A DNA stretch of 64,000 bases from an uncultured Acetatifactor sp. GTDB lineage: Bacteria; Bacillota; Clostridia; Lachnospirales; Lachnospiraceae. The notes beneath the pieces were generated by a model that made no database searches, was not told the DNA's origin, and was given only the letters and a program-made list of their open reading frames with translations. This document shows positions 55,222 through 64,000 of the stretch, one piece after another (the stretch's first letter is position 1; every line of letters begins with the position of its first letter). The position numbers and the translations under genes are program-made. Location of the stretch: NCBI GenBank assembly GCA_910578995.1, contig CAJTSY010000006.1, positions 11,191 to 75,190 on the forward strand, given 5' to 3'.

Positions 55222-56655
55222 ATGAAGAGAGGAATGACAGAACCTTTTCCCAAAGGATGTATGGGGAGCGACCGGTTCAGGATACCGTCCATACTGACCA
55301 CCCGGGAAGGGACTCTGATTGCCAGCTGTGATGCCCGGTGGAGTCACGGCCTGGACTCCGCGGGGAATCTGGAGACAGTTTCAGCCAGGTCCGAGGACGG
55401 GGGATGCACCTGGGAAAGGCAGTATGTGAACCATTTTGACGATGTGGAGGACGGCTCGGACAGGTGTATTTTCAGCGCCGGGTTCATCGATCCCGTGACA
55501 GGGGAGGACGGCCAGGGGAATCTCTATCTGCTGACGGATCTCTGTCCTGCCTTTGTGGGATGTTGGGAGGTGGATGGCATTGTATGCGGCCGGCAGAACG
55601 GCGGACGGCACGCCAACGGGCGGCTGGCCCTGAAGGAGATGGAGAGCCACACGAAAGCGGAGACGAAGGAACTGAACGAGGATACATACCCCTATTACGC
55701 AGGGGAGCCGGGGGAGGACGGGTACTTGCCGGTCTTAGGGATAAAAGACGGGAAACCGTATGGGAATTATTTTCTGGACGATGAAATGTATCTGTATCGG
55801 AGAGAGGGAGAAGATATCCGGAAGGTGATGATACACCAGTTGGACGGGAAAGGGCAGTTTACTGACCGGCTGATTCATGCCAATGTCTATTTTGCAGCTT
55901 CGCCGCTGAAGGCTTATCCGGCCTTCCACATTATCTGCCGGGTAAGCAGGGACGGGGGGAAAACCTGGGGGAGGATGCAGGATATCGGCGGCCAGATTGG
56001 TGTCAGCGGTTTCACGGCTGTGTGTCCCGGAAGGGGGTACGCATACCGGTACCAGGGAAAGGAGAGGATGGTCTTCCCCGTTTATGACAACAATCTGGGG
56101 GCGGAATTTGCCAGCGTCATCTATACGGAAGACCGGGGAAAAACCTGGAGACGGGGACAGCGGGCCAGGGATACAGGGTACAGGGAGAACGGGGAGCCTG
56201 TGAAATCATCCGAGTCCCAGATCGTGGAACTGCCCGGTGGGAGGCTGCGGATGTATTCCCGGAATATGATCGGGGAGATAACCTATTCGGACAGCCTGGA
56301 CGGAGGGGAGACATGGAGCGCCTGCCGCAGGGAGCCTCAGCTTCCCTACTGTGGTAACTGCATGGTCTCCGTGATCAATTATTCCCGGCCTGTGGAGGGA
56401 AAACCTGCCCTGGTGGCGAGTTATCCCCGGGGAGATGAACAGCCTTACCGCCGGGTGAATGGGATGATAGCCGTGGGCCTGGTGGAGGAGGACGGCGAGG
56501 TGGACTGGAAATATCATTATTCCGTTAACCAGGCTCCTTTTTACTACAGCTGCCTGACGGAACTGCCTGACGGGGACATTGCCCTGTGGTATGAGTATGA
56601 GGAATATGCCATTCGGATGGAGGCTTATTCCATGGAAGAGCTGACCGGGAAGTGA
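55222..56655 (+). CDS. Exo-alpha-sialidase (GH33 type)
   Basis: 477 residues from ATG 55222 (AGGAG 8 bases upstream). Sialidase landmarks: FRIPSI (residues 19-24) with the first catalytic Arg, and four Asp boxes, SEDGGCTW, SRDGGKTW, TEDRGKTW and SLDGGETW. No signal peptide, so it probably acts on imported sialylated oligosaccharides. Next to an N-acetylneuraminate lyase, it forms a sialic-acid release and cleavage unit. Substrate linkage preference cannot be read from sequence. Confidence 0.88.
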   Translation: MKRGMTEPFPKGCMGSDRFRIPSILTTREGTLIASCDARWSHGLDSAGNLETVSARSEDGGCTWERQYVNHFDDVEDGSDRCIFSAGFIDPVTGEDGQGNLYLLTDLCPAFVGCWEVDGIVCGRQNGGRHANGRLALKEMESHTKAETKELNEDTYPYYAGEPGEDGYLPVLGIKDGKPYGNYFLDDEMYLYRREGEDIRKVMIHQLDGKGQFTDRLIHANVYFAASPLKAYPAFHIICRVSRDGGKTWGRMQDIGGQIGVSGFTAVCPGRGYAYRYQGKERMVFPVYDNNLGAEFASVIYTEDRGKTWRRGQRARDTGYRENGEPVKSSESQIVELPGGRLRMYSRNMIGEITYSDSLDGGETWSACRREPQLPYCGNCMVSVINYSRPVEGKPALVASYPRGDEQPYRRVNGMIAVGLVEEDGEVDWKYHYSVNQAPFYYSCLTELPDGDIALWYEYEEYAIRMEAYSMEELTGK

Positions 56656-56750
56656 GATGCCTGCCATGAGAACGGGATGTCCGAAGAAAGATGTCGATGT
56701 AGTCAGAAAATAGAGACTGAAAGAATAAAAGAGAAACGAGGAGAAAGGAA

Positions 56751-57668
56751 ATGAACAAAGCAGAGAAGTATCAGGGAATTATTCCGGCATTTTATGCCTG
56801 TTATGGGGAGGACGGAAAGGTCAGCAAACAGCGCACCAGGGCACTGGCCAGACATATGGCGGACAAGGGCGTGAAGGGGCTGTATGTATGCGGGTCGTCA
56901 GGAGAGTGCATTTACCTGAGCAAGAAGGAGCGGAAGAACATCCTGGAGACAGTGATGGAGGAAGTGGGCGGGAAGCTGACCGTGATTGCCCATGTGGCCT
57001 GCAACAACACGGAGGACAGCCGGAAACTGGCGGCCCACGCGGAAGCTCTCGGGGTGGATGCCATTGCCGCCATACCGCCTATTTATTTTCACTTACCCGA
57101 TCATGCGGTGGCGCAGTATTGGAACGACATTTCTGCCGCGGCGCCCAACACGGATTTCATTATTTACAATATCCCCCAACTGGCGGGAACCAGGCTCACC
57201 GTGCCACTGTACCGGAAGATGCTGGAGAACCCGAAAGTGGTGGGTGTCAAGAATTCCTCTGAAGCCACCCAGGACATCCAGATGTTCAAGGATGCGGGCG
57301 GGGAGGGGCATGTGGTGTTCAACGGTCCCGACGAGCAGCTTGTGAGCGGGCTTGCTATCGGGGCGGACGGCGGCATAGGCGGTACCTACGGGGTGATGCC
57401 GGAGCTGTATCTGGCCATATACGAGGCGGTGAAGCGCGGGGACATGGCCAGGGCCCAGGCGATACAGTACGAGGCATGCCGCATTATCTACGCGATGTGC
57501 GCATGCAAGGGCAATATGTACGCGGTGATCAAGAAGATCCTGGAGCTGCGGGAGGGCCTGGCCTTAGGCGGGGTCAGGAGGCCGTTGGCGGATCTGGCCG
57601 AGGAGGACATGCCCAGGGTTCAGGAATGCGCGCGGATGATTGGGGAAGCGATTGGGAAATGCCGGTAA
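56751..57668 (+). CDS. nanA: N-acetylneuraminate lyase
   Basis: 305 residues, DapA/NanA superfamily. GSSGE (48-52), Tyr139 in YNIP and Schiff-base Lys167 in VVGVKNSS are all present. Context of an upstream sialidase favours sialic acid aldol cleavage to ManNAc and pyruvate over dihydrodipicolinate synthesis. No nanK or nanE is adjacent, so ManNAc must be handled elsewhere. A GGAGAAAGGAA-type site precedes the ATG. Confidence 0.9.
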   Translation: MNKAEKYQGIIPAFYACYGEDGKVSKQRTRALARHMADKGVKGLYVCGSSGECIYLSKKERKNILETVMEEVGGKLTVIAHVACNNTEDSRKLAAHAEALGVDAIAAIPPIYFHLPDHAVAQYWNDISAAAPNTDFIIYNIPQLAGTRLTVPLYRKMLENPKVVGVKNSSEATQDIQMFKDAGGEGHVVFNGPDEQLVSGLAIGADGGIGGTYGVMPELYLAIYEAVKRGDMARAQAIQYEACRIIYAMCACKGNMYAVIKKILELREGLALGGVRRPLADLAEEDMPRVQECARMIGEAIGKCR

Positions 57669-57770
57669 AAAGTTCTTTCAGGAATTAGAAGAACGGATCC
57701 GGGGATAAGGGTTTGCCGGAACATTGTAAGCTCTACAGATGCGGAAGTAAAAAGCAGATAGCGAAAAATG

Positions 57771-57818
57771 CTAAACGGCTGTCCGGCTTTGATAAAACAG
57801 AGTCGGACAGCCGTTTAG
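57771..57818. terminator. 15-bp stem hairpin after nanA
   Basis: Perfect arms CTAAACGGCTGTCCG / CGGACAGCCGTTTAG with an 18-nt loop, about 100 bp after nanA. The T-run (ATTTTT) lies on the minus-strand side; on the plus strand only A-rich sequence follows. Probably ends nanA transcription by stem strength, or is a remnant element. Confidence 0.5.
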
Positions 57819-57909
57819 AAAAAGAACCATCAGGAAACCTGGTGTCCGGCGAAAATCCTGTGGGAGGCGAAGAAGCCCAGGGCAGTGAAATCAGGGTAGC
57901 AGAAAAAAG

Positions 57910-57938
57910 TTGCTTTTTGGGGGACGCTGTGTTAAAAT
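57910..57938 (+). promoter_or_regulatory. Promoter of the cobalamin riboswitch transcript
   Basis: TTGCTT (57910-57915), 17-bp spacer, TAAAAT (57933-57938), directing transcription into the aptamer. Confidence 0.6.
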
Positions 57939-57990
57939 ACCGACTTAAGTGAATAAGGAACTGTTTGAAAAGTGAACGGTTCCTGGGACA

Positions 57991-58180
57991 TTACAGGTGC
58001 CGGAGAGCGGTTTTGTGCCGTTTGGTCCGGTGAAAAGGGAAGCAGGTGAAAGACCTGCACGATCTCGTCGCTGTGAGAGAAGAGTTTCGCTTCATAGAGA
58101 GCGGTGTGTGTCACTGGGAGAATTCCCGGGAAGACGAAGCGGAGCGGTGAGGCTCAAGTCAGAAGACCTGCCTGGAATGG
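57991..58180 (+). ncRNA. Cobalamin riboswitch
   Basis: Conserved cobalamin-aptamer blocks in order: TTACAGGTGCC, GGTGAAAAGGGAAGCAGGTG, GACCTGCACG...TCGCTGTGA, CACTGGGA...CCCGGGAAG, and the B12-box-like AAGTCAGAAGACCTGCC. An intrinsic terminator about 90 nt downstream gives transcriptional control: adenosylcobalamin binding should favour termination and shut off the two genes below. Confidence 0.92.
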
Positions 58181-58269
58181 GTACCGGGTAGCCACGAGGA
58201 ATTGGCTGGTACGGAAGAGACGGAAAATATCCTGGGGACAGGGTAGTTTTTCCGTTATTAAAGTACGCC

Positions 58270-58298
58270 AACTCCTGCCAAGCTGCGGGAGTTTTTTT
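58270..58298 (+). terminator. Riboswitch-controlled terminator
   Basis: AACTCCTGC / GCGGGAGTT with a 6-nt loop and a run of seven Ts. Placed between the aptamer and the first gene. Confidence 0.88.
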
Positions 58299-58383
58299 GT
58301 GCAGAAGGGAGAGGTGAGGGGTGCCGGACAGATTCACTGCAGAAAAAATATGTGGTGGCGTACATCACGGAACGGAGGAAGAA

Positions 58384-58800
58384 ATGGAGAACGAAAGTAA
58401 AAAGAACAATGGGAAGGTGATACTGGGAGTAGGGATACTGGCGGCGGCCATCGTGCTCCTGGCAGTGCTCTACAGCGTATTCCGGGAGAAGCCGGTGGAG
58501 GGCACAAAGTCCATTACCATCCAGGTGGCAGGCCCGGAGGAGGAAAAGACAGAATACGCATTGAAGACAGATGCGGAATATCTGCGCCAGGCCATGGAGG
58601 AGGCGGAAGGCCTGACCTTTTCAGGGCAGGAAAGCGAGTACGGCATGATGGTGGATACGGTGAATGGCCTGACGGCGGACTATAATGCTGACGGGGCCTA
58701 CTGGTCTTTTTATGTGAATGGGGAGTACTGCAATAATGGAATTGACAGTCAGCCGGTTGCTGACGGGGATACCTTTTCCATCGTCTATACTATAGAGTGA
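58384..58800 (+). CDS. DUF4430 membrane-anchored protein
   Basis: 138 residues from ATG 58384 (GGAGGAAGAA upstream). One TM segment (about 13-33) anchors a small extracellular domain with the DUF4430 pattern, YWSFYVNGEYCNNGIDS...VADGDTFSIVYT at the end. DUF4430 resembles the C-terminal domain of transcobalamin and intrinsic factor. Under a cobalamin riboswitch and next to an ECF S-component, it is a good candidate for cobalamin or corrinoid capture at the cell surface. Confidence 0.88.
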   Translation: MENESKKNNGKVILGVGILAAAIVLLAVLYSVFREKPVEGTKSITIQVAGPEEEKTEYALKTDAEYLRQAMEEAEGLTFSGQESEYGMMVDTVNGLTADYNADGAYWSFYVNGEYCNNGIDSQPVADGDTFSIVYTIE

Positions 58801-58826
58801 GTGGGGAATGATGGGGTGGCTCCGGC

Positions 58827-59444
58827 GTGAACCGACAGAAGGTGTATGATAAAATGAAGATGTCGACCAAAAAAACAACAAAAACCCCGGAAGAAGGACT
58901 TTGGGGAAGGGGCGGGGGGAGGCTGGCCGTCAGGGATCTCGCGCTGATCGGCGTGATGGTGGCGGTGATAGAGGTGAGCAAGGCGGCGCTGGCTTTTCTG
59001 CCCAATATAGAGCTGACCAGTTTCTGGATTATTCTGTTCACCCTGTTTTTCGGGTGGCGGATTGTGCTGGTGGTACCGGCTTTTATCCTGATAGAAGGGG
59101 CGGTCTATGGATTTGGACTGTGGTGGGTCATGTATCTGTATGCCTGGCCGCTGCTTGCGCTGTTGGCATGGATTTTCAGGAAAAGAGAGTCTGTGTGGTT
59201 CTGGAGCATCCTTTCTGGTGCCTTCGGCCTGTCCTTCGGCCTGCTGTGCGCCCTTCCCTATGTGGTAATCGGGACGACGGAGGGCGGTCTGGGAGGAGGG
59301 CTGCATGCAGGGTTTACCTGGTGGGTGGCCGGGATTCCCTGGGATATAGCCCATGCGGTGGGAAATTTTGTGCTGATGCGGGTTCTGTACCGGCCTGTCC
59401 GGGGTGCGGTGAGACGGGTGGAACATGCAAAAGGAGGGTTATAG
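58827..59444 (+). CDS. ECF transporter S-component, probably for cobalamin
   Basis: 205 residues if GTG 58827 is used; ATG 58854 is an alternative start after AAGGTG. Basic N-terminus, then six membrane segments, typical of substrate-specific ECF subunits. The cobalamin riboswitch upstream points to cobalamin or a precursor. No EcfA or EcfT is adjacent, so it would use the shared energising module (group II). It ends 2 bp from the convergent sensor kinase gene. Confidence 0.85.
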   Translation: MNRQKVYDKMKMSTKKTTKTPEEGLWGRGGGRLAVRDLALIGVMVAVIEVSKAALAFLPNIELTSFWIILFTLFFGWRIVLVVPAFILIEGAVYGFGLWWVMYLYAWPLLALLAWIFRKRESVWFWSILSGAFGLSFGLLCALPYVVIGTTEGGLGGGLHAGFTWWVAGIPWDIAHAVGNFVLMRVLYRPVRGAVRRVEHAKGGL

Positions 59445-59446
59445 GC

Positions 59447-60868
59447 TCAGTCTTCCTCCTCATCGGACAGGGGCAGGGAGAAGATGAATTCGCTGCCCGC
59501 GCCTTCCGTGCTGATCACGTTGATATGCTCGCCATGGCAGTTGATGATTTCTTTTACGATGGAAAGACCCAGCCCGGTGCCCTTCTTGTCCCGGCCCCTG
59601 GAGAGGTCCGATTTGTAGAAGCGGTCCCAGATCAGCTTCAGGTCATCCTTGGGAATCCCTATGCCGGTATCCTTGACGGACACGAAGAGTTTATTGCTTT
59701 TTACGGAAGTTTCCACCTTGATTACGGAGTCATGGTGGCTGAATTTAATGGCATTGTCCAACAGGTTGTAGAGAACCTGTTGGATTTTTCCCATATCCGC
59801 ATGCACATACAGCTCATCCCCTGTGAGGATCATTTCGATGACAATGGTTTTCTTGCGGCAGGTGCCTTCAAATGAGATGGCAGTGGCGCGTATAGCGCCG
59901 TTGATGTCAAAGTCTGTGCGGTCAAGGAGCATTCCCCTGGTGTTCAGATTGTTCAGGGAGAGCAGACTGTTGGTGAGCTTGGTGAGCCGTTCTGTTTCTG
60001 CCAGGACAATATTCAGGTATTTATCGTGCATTTCCGGGGGAATCGTGCCGTCGATCATGGCTTCCAGGTATCCCCGCACAGAGGTCAGGGGGGAACGGAA
60101 GTCATGGGACACATTGGCCACGAATTTCTTCTGGTCATCTTCCGCCCCTGCGATCTGGCTGGCCATGTAGTTCAGGCAGGCAGCCAGATAGCCTATCTCG
60201 TCGTCGCTTTCCACCTGGAATTCATAATGCATGTTTCCGGCGGCGTACTGTTCCGTGGCGTAGGTGATCTTGCGCAGTGGAATGTACACCATCTCCGTGA
60301 AGAAGATGAGTATGATCAGGGAAAGCAGCAGCAGGACTGCCAGGGTGATATAGGAAATATTCAGCAGGCTGTTGCAGGATTCCTGGATTTCAGCCATGCT
60401 GCAGTGGATAACCACATATCCCTTTACCATATAACGGGACAATATGGGCGAAAAAACGCTTATCATGTCGCTGTCGAAGTTTCCGAAGAAGTCATTTACC
60501 ATATAGTAGGATCCGCTGGTGGCCGTGGGATCAAAGTTTTCGATGGTGACCTCTTCCTCCACGTTCAGGGAGACATCCGTGTCCAGCACCAGACGGCCTG
60601 AGGGGTTGATGATGCGGATGGTGGAATCCAGGTAAGTGGCAAGGGAGTCCAGTTCATTTTTGACGGTTTCCAGGTCAGTCTCACTGGCATACAGTGCGGC
60701 CGCATGGGTATCGGCTATGCGCACGGCTTCCACATAGAGGTGTTCAGCCTTTTCGCGGATCAGGTGTTCCCTGGTCATGTTGGGAACAAAGGTAGTGACG
60801 ATGATGAAGCTGAACACCCCGAAGATAAAATAGGCCAGTATGAATTTCAGGTAGAGGGTTTTTTTCAT
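59447..60868 (-). CDS. Membrane sensor histidine kinase
   Basis: 473 residues. TM1 (about 8-28), an extracytoplasmic region to about 165, TM2 (about 170-192), HAMP, HisKA with His255 in NVSHDFRSPL, and HATPase_c with NLLDNAIKF, DTGIGIP and KGTGLGLS. Start overlaps the regulator stop (ATGA). The stimulus is unknown. Confidence 0.94.
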   Translation of the reverse strand: MKKTLYLKFILAYFIFGVFSFIIVTTFVPNMTREHLIREKAEHLYVEAVRIADTHAAALYASETDLETVKNELDSLATYLDSTIRIINPSGRLVLDTDVSLNVEEEVTIENFDPTATSGSYYMVNDFFGNFDSDMISVFSPILSRYMVKGYVVIHCSMAEIQESCNSLLNISYITLAVLLLLSLIILIFFTEMVYIPLRKITYATEQYAAGNMHYEFQVESDDEIGYLAACLNYMASQIAGAEDDQKKFVANVSHDFRSPLTSVRGYLEAMIDGTIPPEMHDKYLNIVLAETERLTKLTNSLLSLNNLNTRGMLLDRTDFDINGAIRATAISFEGTCRKKTIVIEMILTGDELYVHADMGKIQQVLYNLLDNAIKFSHHDSVIKVETSVKSNKLFVSVKDTGIGIPKDDLKLIWDRFYKSDLSRGRDKKGTGLGLSIVKEIINCHGEHINVISTEGAGSEFIFSLPLSDEEED

Positions 60869-61569
60869 GTATTCCGTACCTCAAATTTATAGCCGATGCC
60901 CCAGATTGTGCTGATTTTCCAGTTTGCATGGTCTTTGATCTTTTCCCGGAGACGTTTGATGTGCACGTCCACCGTGCGGGTATCGCCGATATACTCATAT
61001 CCCCAGAGCTGGTTCAGCAGCTGTTCCCGGGTAAACACATGGTTGGGGGAAGAGGCAAGGAAATAGAGCAGCTCCAGTTCCTTGGGGGGCATTTCTATGG
61101 TGCGTCCCTTGTAGAGGACGGAATAATTGGTGAGGTTCACGGACAGGTCGGCGTAGTGCACGCATTTTTCGTCGGAACTGGCGGGAATACTGGCCGCGGG
61201 CTTGTAGCGGCGCAGCACGGCCTTGGCCCTGGCAACCAGTTCCTTGGAGTCGAAGGGTTTTTCAATATAGTCGTCGGCACCCAGCTCCAGTCCCAGCACC
61301 TTGTCAAAGATTTCCCCTTTTGCCGACAGCATGATGATGGGAACCGAGTATTTGGAGCGCACTTCCCGGCAGACCTGGTAGCCGTCGATGCCTGGCAGCA
61401 TGATGTCCAGGAGTATCAGGTTGGGGGAGAAGGTTTCCATGCAGGGAAGCACGGATTCCCCGTCGTTTACGATCTTGGTTTCATAGCATTCCTTGGTCAG
61501 GTAGAGGGCGATGAGTTCGGCGATATTGTTGTCGTCATCCACGATTAAAATTTTCTGTTTTGCTGCCAT
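60865..61569 (-). CDS. OmpR family response regulator
   Basis: 234 residues. Receiver with Asp55 in LLDIMLPGIDG, DDD near residue 11 and Lys in DYIEKPF, then a winged-helix DNA-binding domain ending WGIGYKFEVRN. It precedes its kinase in the same operon. The ribosome-binding site is AGAAAGGA, 9 bases from the ATG. It sits 39 bp after mutS2, so the three may share read-through. Confidence 0.95.
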   Translation of the reverse strand: MAAKQKILIVDDDNNIAELIALYLTKECYETKIVNDGESVLPCMETFSPNLILLDIMLPGIDGYQVCREVRSKYSVPIIMLSAKGEIFDKVLGLELGADDYIEKPFDSKELVARAKAVLRRYKPAASIPASSDEKCVHYADLSVNLTNYSVLYKGRTIEMPPKELELLYFLASSPNHVFTREQLLNQLWGYEYIGDTRTVDVHIKRLREKIKDHANWKISTIWGIGYKFEVRNT

Positions 61570-61608
61570 AGATTATATCCTTTCTGATCCGAGATCCGGG
61601 AAACGGTT

Positions 61609-63996
61609 TTATTTAAAGGTGACGATGGTGACGCCGGAGTCTCCTTCGCCGTATTCGCCCAGGCGGTATTCCTTCACATACTTCAGGCGTTTCAAATGCC
61701 CGTGTACGGCGCTGCGCAGGGCGCCTGTTCCTTTGCCGTGAACCACACGGACACTGGGCAGGTGGGCCAGGTAGGCATCGTCCAGGTATTTGTCCAGGAG
61801 GGAGAGCGCCTCGTCCACGGTCTTGCCCAGAAGGTTGATCTCCGTGGAGACGGACAGGGTCTTGGACATCTTCATTTTGCCGGAACCGCCGCTGCTGCGC
61901 TGGAGCGCGGGGGTGGAGACAGTCTCCTCCTCTGCGTAAACCAGGTCCTTCACATTGGTGTGGGTGCGGATAATGCCGCACTGCACAAAGAGACCGCCTT
62001 TTGCATCGGGCAGTGTGCTCACGGTACCTTTCAGGCCCATGGAGACGATTTTCACGGAGTCTCCCTTTTTCAGCTTTTTGGGATCTATGGTTTTCTTTTC
62101 CGGGGCTTTTAAGGGCGTGCCTCCCACGGAGAGGCGCTCGTTCTTTTCGCTGATTTTGTCCCGGACTTTCTGGCGTTTCTTTTCAAGTTCCCTGATGTCG
62201 GAGCCCATGCCGGCCTTGTTGAAATCCCGTATGGTTTCGTCCGCAATTTCCTTTGCTTCCTGGAGGATTTCCCTTGCTTTCTCGTTGGCTTCCCGGAGGA
62301 TCTTGTCCTTGGCCTGGTCGATTTTCTCGTTTTTGAGTTTCAGCTGTGCCTCCAGGCTGCGGATATTCTCCTTGTAGCGGGCGATCTCCAGGCGATCCTT
62401 CTCGATGGTCACGCGGCTTTCTTCCAGGTCTGAGATGACATCCTCGAAGGTCTTGTCCTCCCTGCCGATCTGTTCCCTGGCAGCATTGATGATTTCCTCC
62501 GACAGTCCCAGTTTGGAGGAGATGGCGAAGGCGTTGCTCTTGCCCGGAATGCCGATGAGCAGCCGGTAGGTGGGCTGCAGGGTCTCCACGTTGAATTCGC
62601 AGCAGGCATTCTCCACAAAGGAGGTGGACAGGGCGTATATTTTCAGCTCGCTGTAGTGGGTGGTGGCCACGGTCCGGATGCCCCTGTCGTGGAGGTAGCC
62701 CAGGATCGCGATGGCCAGGGCCGCGCCCTCCGTGGGATCGGTTCCCGCGCCCAGTTCGTCGAACAGGCAGAGGGAATCCGCATCCGCATGCTCCATGATG
62801 TGGACGATCCGCTTCATATGGGAGGAGAAGGTGGACAGGCTCTGTTCTATGCTCTGTTCGTCCCCGATGTCCGCGTATACTTCCGTAAAAATGGATAGTT
62901 CCGAACGGTCTAACGCAGGTATATGGAGTCCCGCCTGCCCCATAAGGGTGAAAAGCCCCAGGGTTTTCAGGGAGACGGTCTTGCCGCCGGTATTGGGGCC
63001 GGTGATGATCAGCAGGTCGAAATCTTTCCCCAGGTGGATGTCGATGGGCACCACTTTTTTCTTGTCCAAAAGGGGATGGCATCCCTTGCGGATGTTTATA
63101 TACTTGTCTTCATTAAACAGGGGCTCCGTGGCGTTCAGCTCCATGGCCAGTTCCCCCTTGGCGAAAATGAAATCTAGCAGGGTCATAAGCTTCAGGTTGG
63201 CCGCCAGTTCCTCGGTGTGGGCGGAGGCCTGGGAGCTTAAGTCCGCCAGAATCCTGCCGATCTCCTCCTTCTCTTCCAGTTCCAGTTCCCGCAGCTGGTT
63301 GTTCAGGTTCACCACTGCGGCGGGCTCGATGAAGTAGGTGGAGCCTGTGGCGGACTGGTCGTGGATCATGCCGCTTACCTGTCCCTTGTACTCCGCCTTG
63401 ATGGGGATGCAGTAGCGGTTGTTGCGCATGGTGATGACGGCATCCTGGAGGTAGGTGCGGTAAGAGCCGCCCAGCATGGAGGTGAGCTGGCTGTGGATTT
63501 TGTCATTGGTCTGCACCATGGAGCGGCGGATGCTTTTCAGCTTCGGGCTTGCGTCGTCCGCGATCTCCTCCTCCGACAGGATGCAGCGGTGGATCTCGTT
63601 GGAAAGTCCCGTCAGGGGCGTCAGTTGGTCAAAGTATTCGTCCAGTGTATCCCGGGGGTCGTCCTCCCTGTCCCGCCTGCCGTAATTTTTCACCCGGGAG
63701 ACATTGTCCAGGAGCCCCGCAATATGCAAAAGCTCAGGAATGGCCAGGGTGCTGCCGATCTCCAGGGAGCGGATGGTGAAGCCCAGATCCTTGTTGTTGC
63801 CGAAGGAGGTGCTGCCCAGTTTGAAGAGCCTGCGCAGGGCGTCCGCGGTCTGGCGCTGGTTTTTGCGGATCTCCTCGATGTCGGTGGAGGGCGTAAGCTC
63901 ACGGCAGAGCTTTTTGCCCGGCTCGGAATTGGCTTTGTTCGCCAGCATTTCCAGGATTTTGGTATATTCTAAGGTTTTTAATACTTTTTCGTTCAT
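61609..63996 (-). CDS. mutS2: Endonuclease MutS2
   Basis: 795 residues, complete at both ends. MutS-like core and clamp (1-310), ATPase with Walker A GPNTGGKT near 334-341 and Walker B LFDELGAGTDP, a coiled coil (about 510-600), a KOW-like region (KKGDSVKIVSMGLKG) and a C-terminal Smr nuclease domain with HGKGTGALR near 754. Lacks the mismatch-recognition domain of MutS1. In Firmicutes it limits recombination and acts on stalled or collided ribosomes. The ATG is 5 bp from the right edge, so upstream signals are out of view. Confidence 0.96.
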   Translation of the reverse strand: MNEKVLKTLEYTKILEMLANKANSEPGKKLCRELTPSTDIEEIRKNQRQTADALRRLFKLGSTSFGNNKDLGFTIRSLEIGSTLAIPELLHIAGLLDNVSRVKNYGRRDREDDPRDTLDEYFDQLTPLTGLSNEIHRCILSEEEIADDASPKLKSIRRSMVQTNDKIHSQLTSMLGGSYRTYLQDAVITMRNNRYCIPIKAEYKGQVSGMIHDQSATGSTYFIEPAAVVNLNNQLRELELEEKEEIGRILADLSSQASAHTEELAANLKLMTLLDFIFAKGELAMELNATEPLFNEDKYINIRKGCHPLLDKKKVVPIDIHLGKDFDLLIITGPNTGGKTVSLKTLGLFTLMGQAGLHIPALDRSELSIFTEVYADIGDEQSIEQSLSTFSSHMKRIVHIMEHADADSLCLFDELGAGTDPTEGAALAIAILGYLHDRGIRTVATTHYSELKIYALSTSFVENACCEFNVETLQPTYRLLIGIPGKSNAFAISSKLGLSEEIINAAREQIGREDKTFEDVISDLEESRVTIEKDRLEIARYKENIRSLEAQLKLKNEKIDQAKDKILREANEKAREILQEAKEIADETIRDFNKAGMGSDIRELEKKRQKVRDKISEKNERLSVGGTPLKAPEKKTIDPKKLKKGDSVKIVSMGLKGTVSTLPDAKGGLFVQCGIIRTHTNVKDLVYAEEETVSTPALQRSSGGSGKMKMSKTLSVSTEINLLGKTVDEALSLLDKYLDDAYLAHLPSVRVVHGKGTGALRSAVHGHLKRLKYVKEYRLGEYGEGDSGVTIVTFK

Positions 63997-64000
63997 TTTT

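Noticed and set aside
57771..57818. Second riboswitch or attenuator upstream of the cobalamin aptamer
   Set aside because: It is a single perfect hairpin lying before the promoter at 57910, so it cannot be part of that transcript.
1..64000. CRISPR arrays, tRNA/rRNA genes, transposases, phage genes
   Set aside because: Looked for repeated spacers, tRNA-like cloverleaf ends and integrase motifs; none was found. Repeats present are explained by the LRR gene, the 34-bp duplication and the inverted-repeat elements.

Overview
The window reads as chromosomal DNA of an anaerobic, gut-type Clostridia, most likely a Lachnospiraceae. Support comes from the perR-rubrerythrin-rubredoxin oxidative-stress set, a vanG/vanT-type ligase and racemase pair, LuxS, MutS2, good Shine-Dalgarno sequences (AGGAGG class), sigma-A type promoters, a cobalamin riboswitch in front of an ECF S-component, and carbohydrate ABC transporters with no dedicated ATPase. 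The genus cannot be fixed from sequence reading alone; an Eisenbergiella- or Hungatella-like host-glycan forager would fit. No rRNA, tRNA, CRISPR array, transposase or phage gene was seen.

Layout. 0.1-7.2 kb: luxS (minus) with its own promoter and a nested stem-loop leader; a small protein plus AAA ATPase pair (plus); perR, rubrerythrin and a 57-residue rubredoxin (minus); then vanT- and vanG-type genes (minus). 7.5-10.2 kb: a sensor kinase and OmpR-type regulator running divergently from vanG, behind a duplicated promoter segment, then a terminator and a MITE-like inverted-repeat element. 10.2-11.6 kb: a minus-strand sulfatase. 11.9-23.5 kb: one long operon of pseudokinase, Ser/Thr kinase, a 39-residue ORF, an SF1 (UPF1/Dna2-like) helicase, a winged-helix protein, a short Hsp70 and a membrane-anchored TPR/BspA-type leucine-rich-repeat protein. 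This combination is the best candidate in the window for an undescribed system.

23.8-57.7 kb is a host-glycan foraging region. It holds GH20, GH18 and a transglutaminase-type protein; a CBM9-like protein; two substrate-binding proteins, four permeases, a YIP1/beta-propeller membrane protein and a DUF5696 lipoprotein; GH130, GH29 and GH123-like enzymes; a chemoreceptor; a LacI-type regulator with nagB-nagA; and a sialidase with N-acetylneuraminate lyase. Together these would release and break down fucose, sialic acid, HexNAc and Man-GlcNAc units such as those of N-glycans and mucins, feeding GlcNAc-6-P into glycolysis through NagA and NagB.

57.9-64 kb: a cobalamin riboswitch with terminator controls a DUF4430 (intrinsic-factor-like) membrane protein and an ECF S-component. 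Facing them is a two-component system (minus), then mutS2 (minus) at the right edge. Functions are inferred from motifs and family knowledge; no database search was run. Start codons were moved where a ribosome-binding site favoured an internal start.
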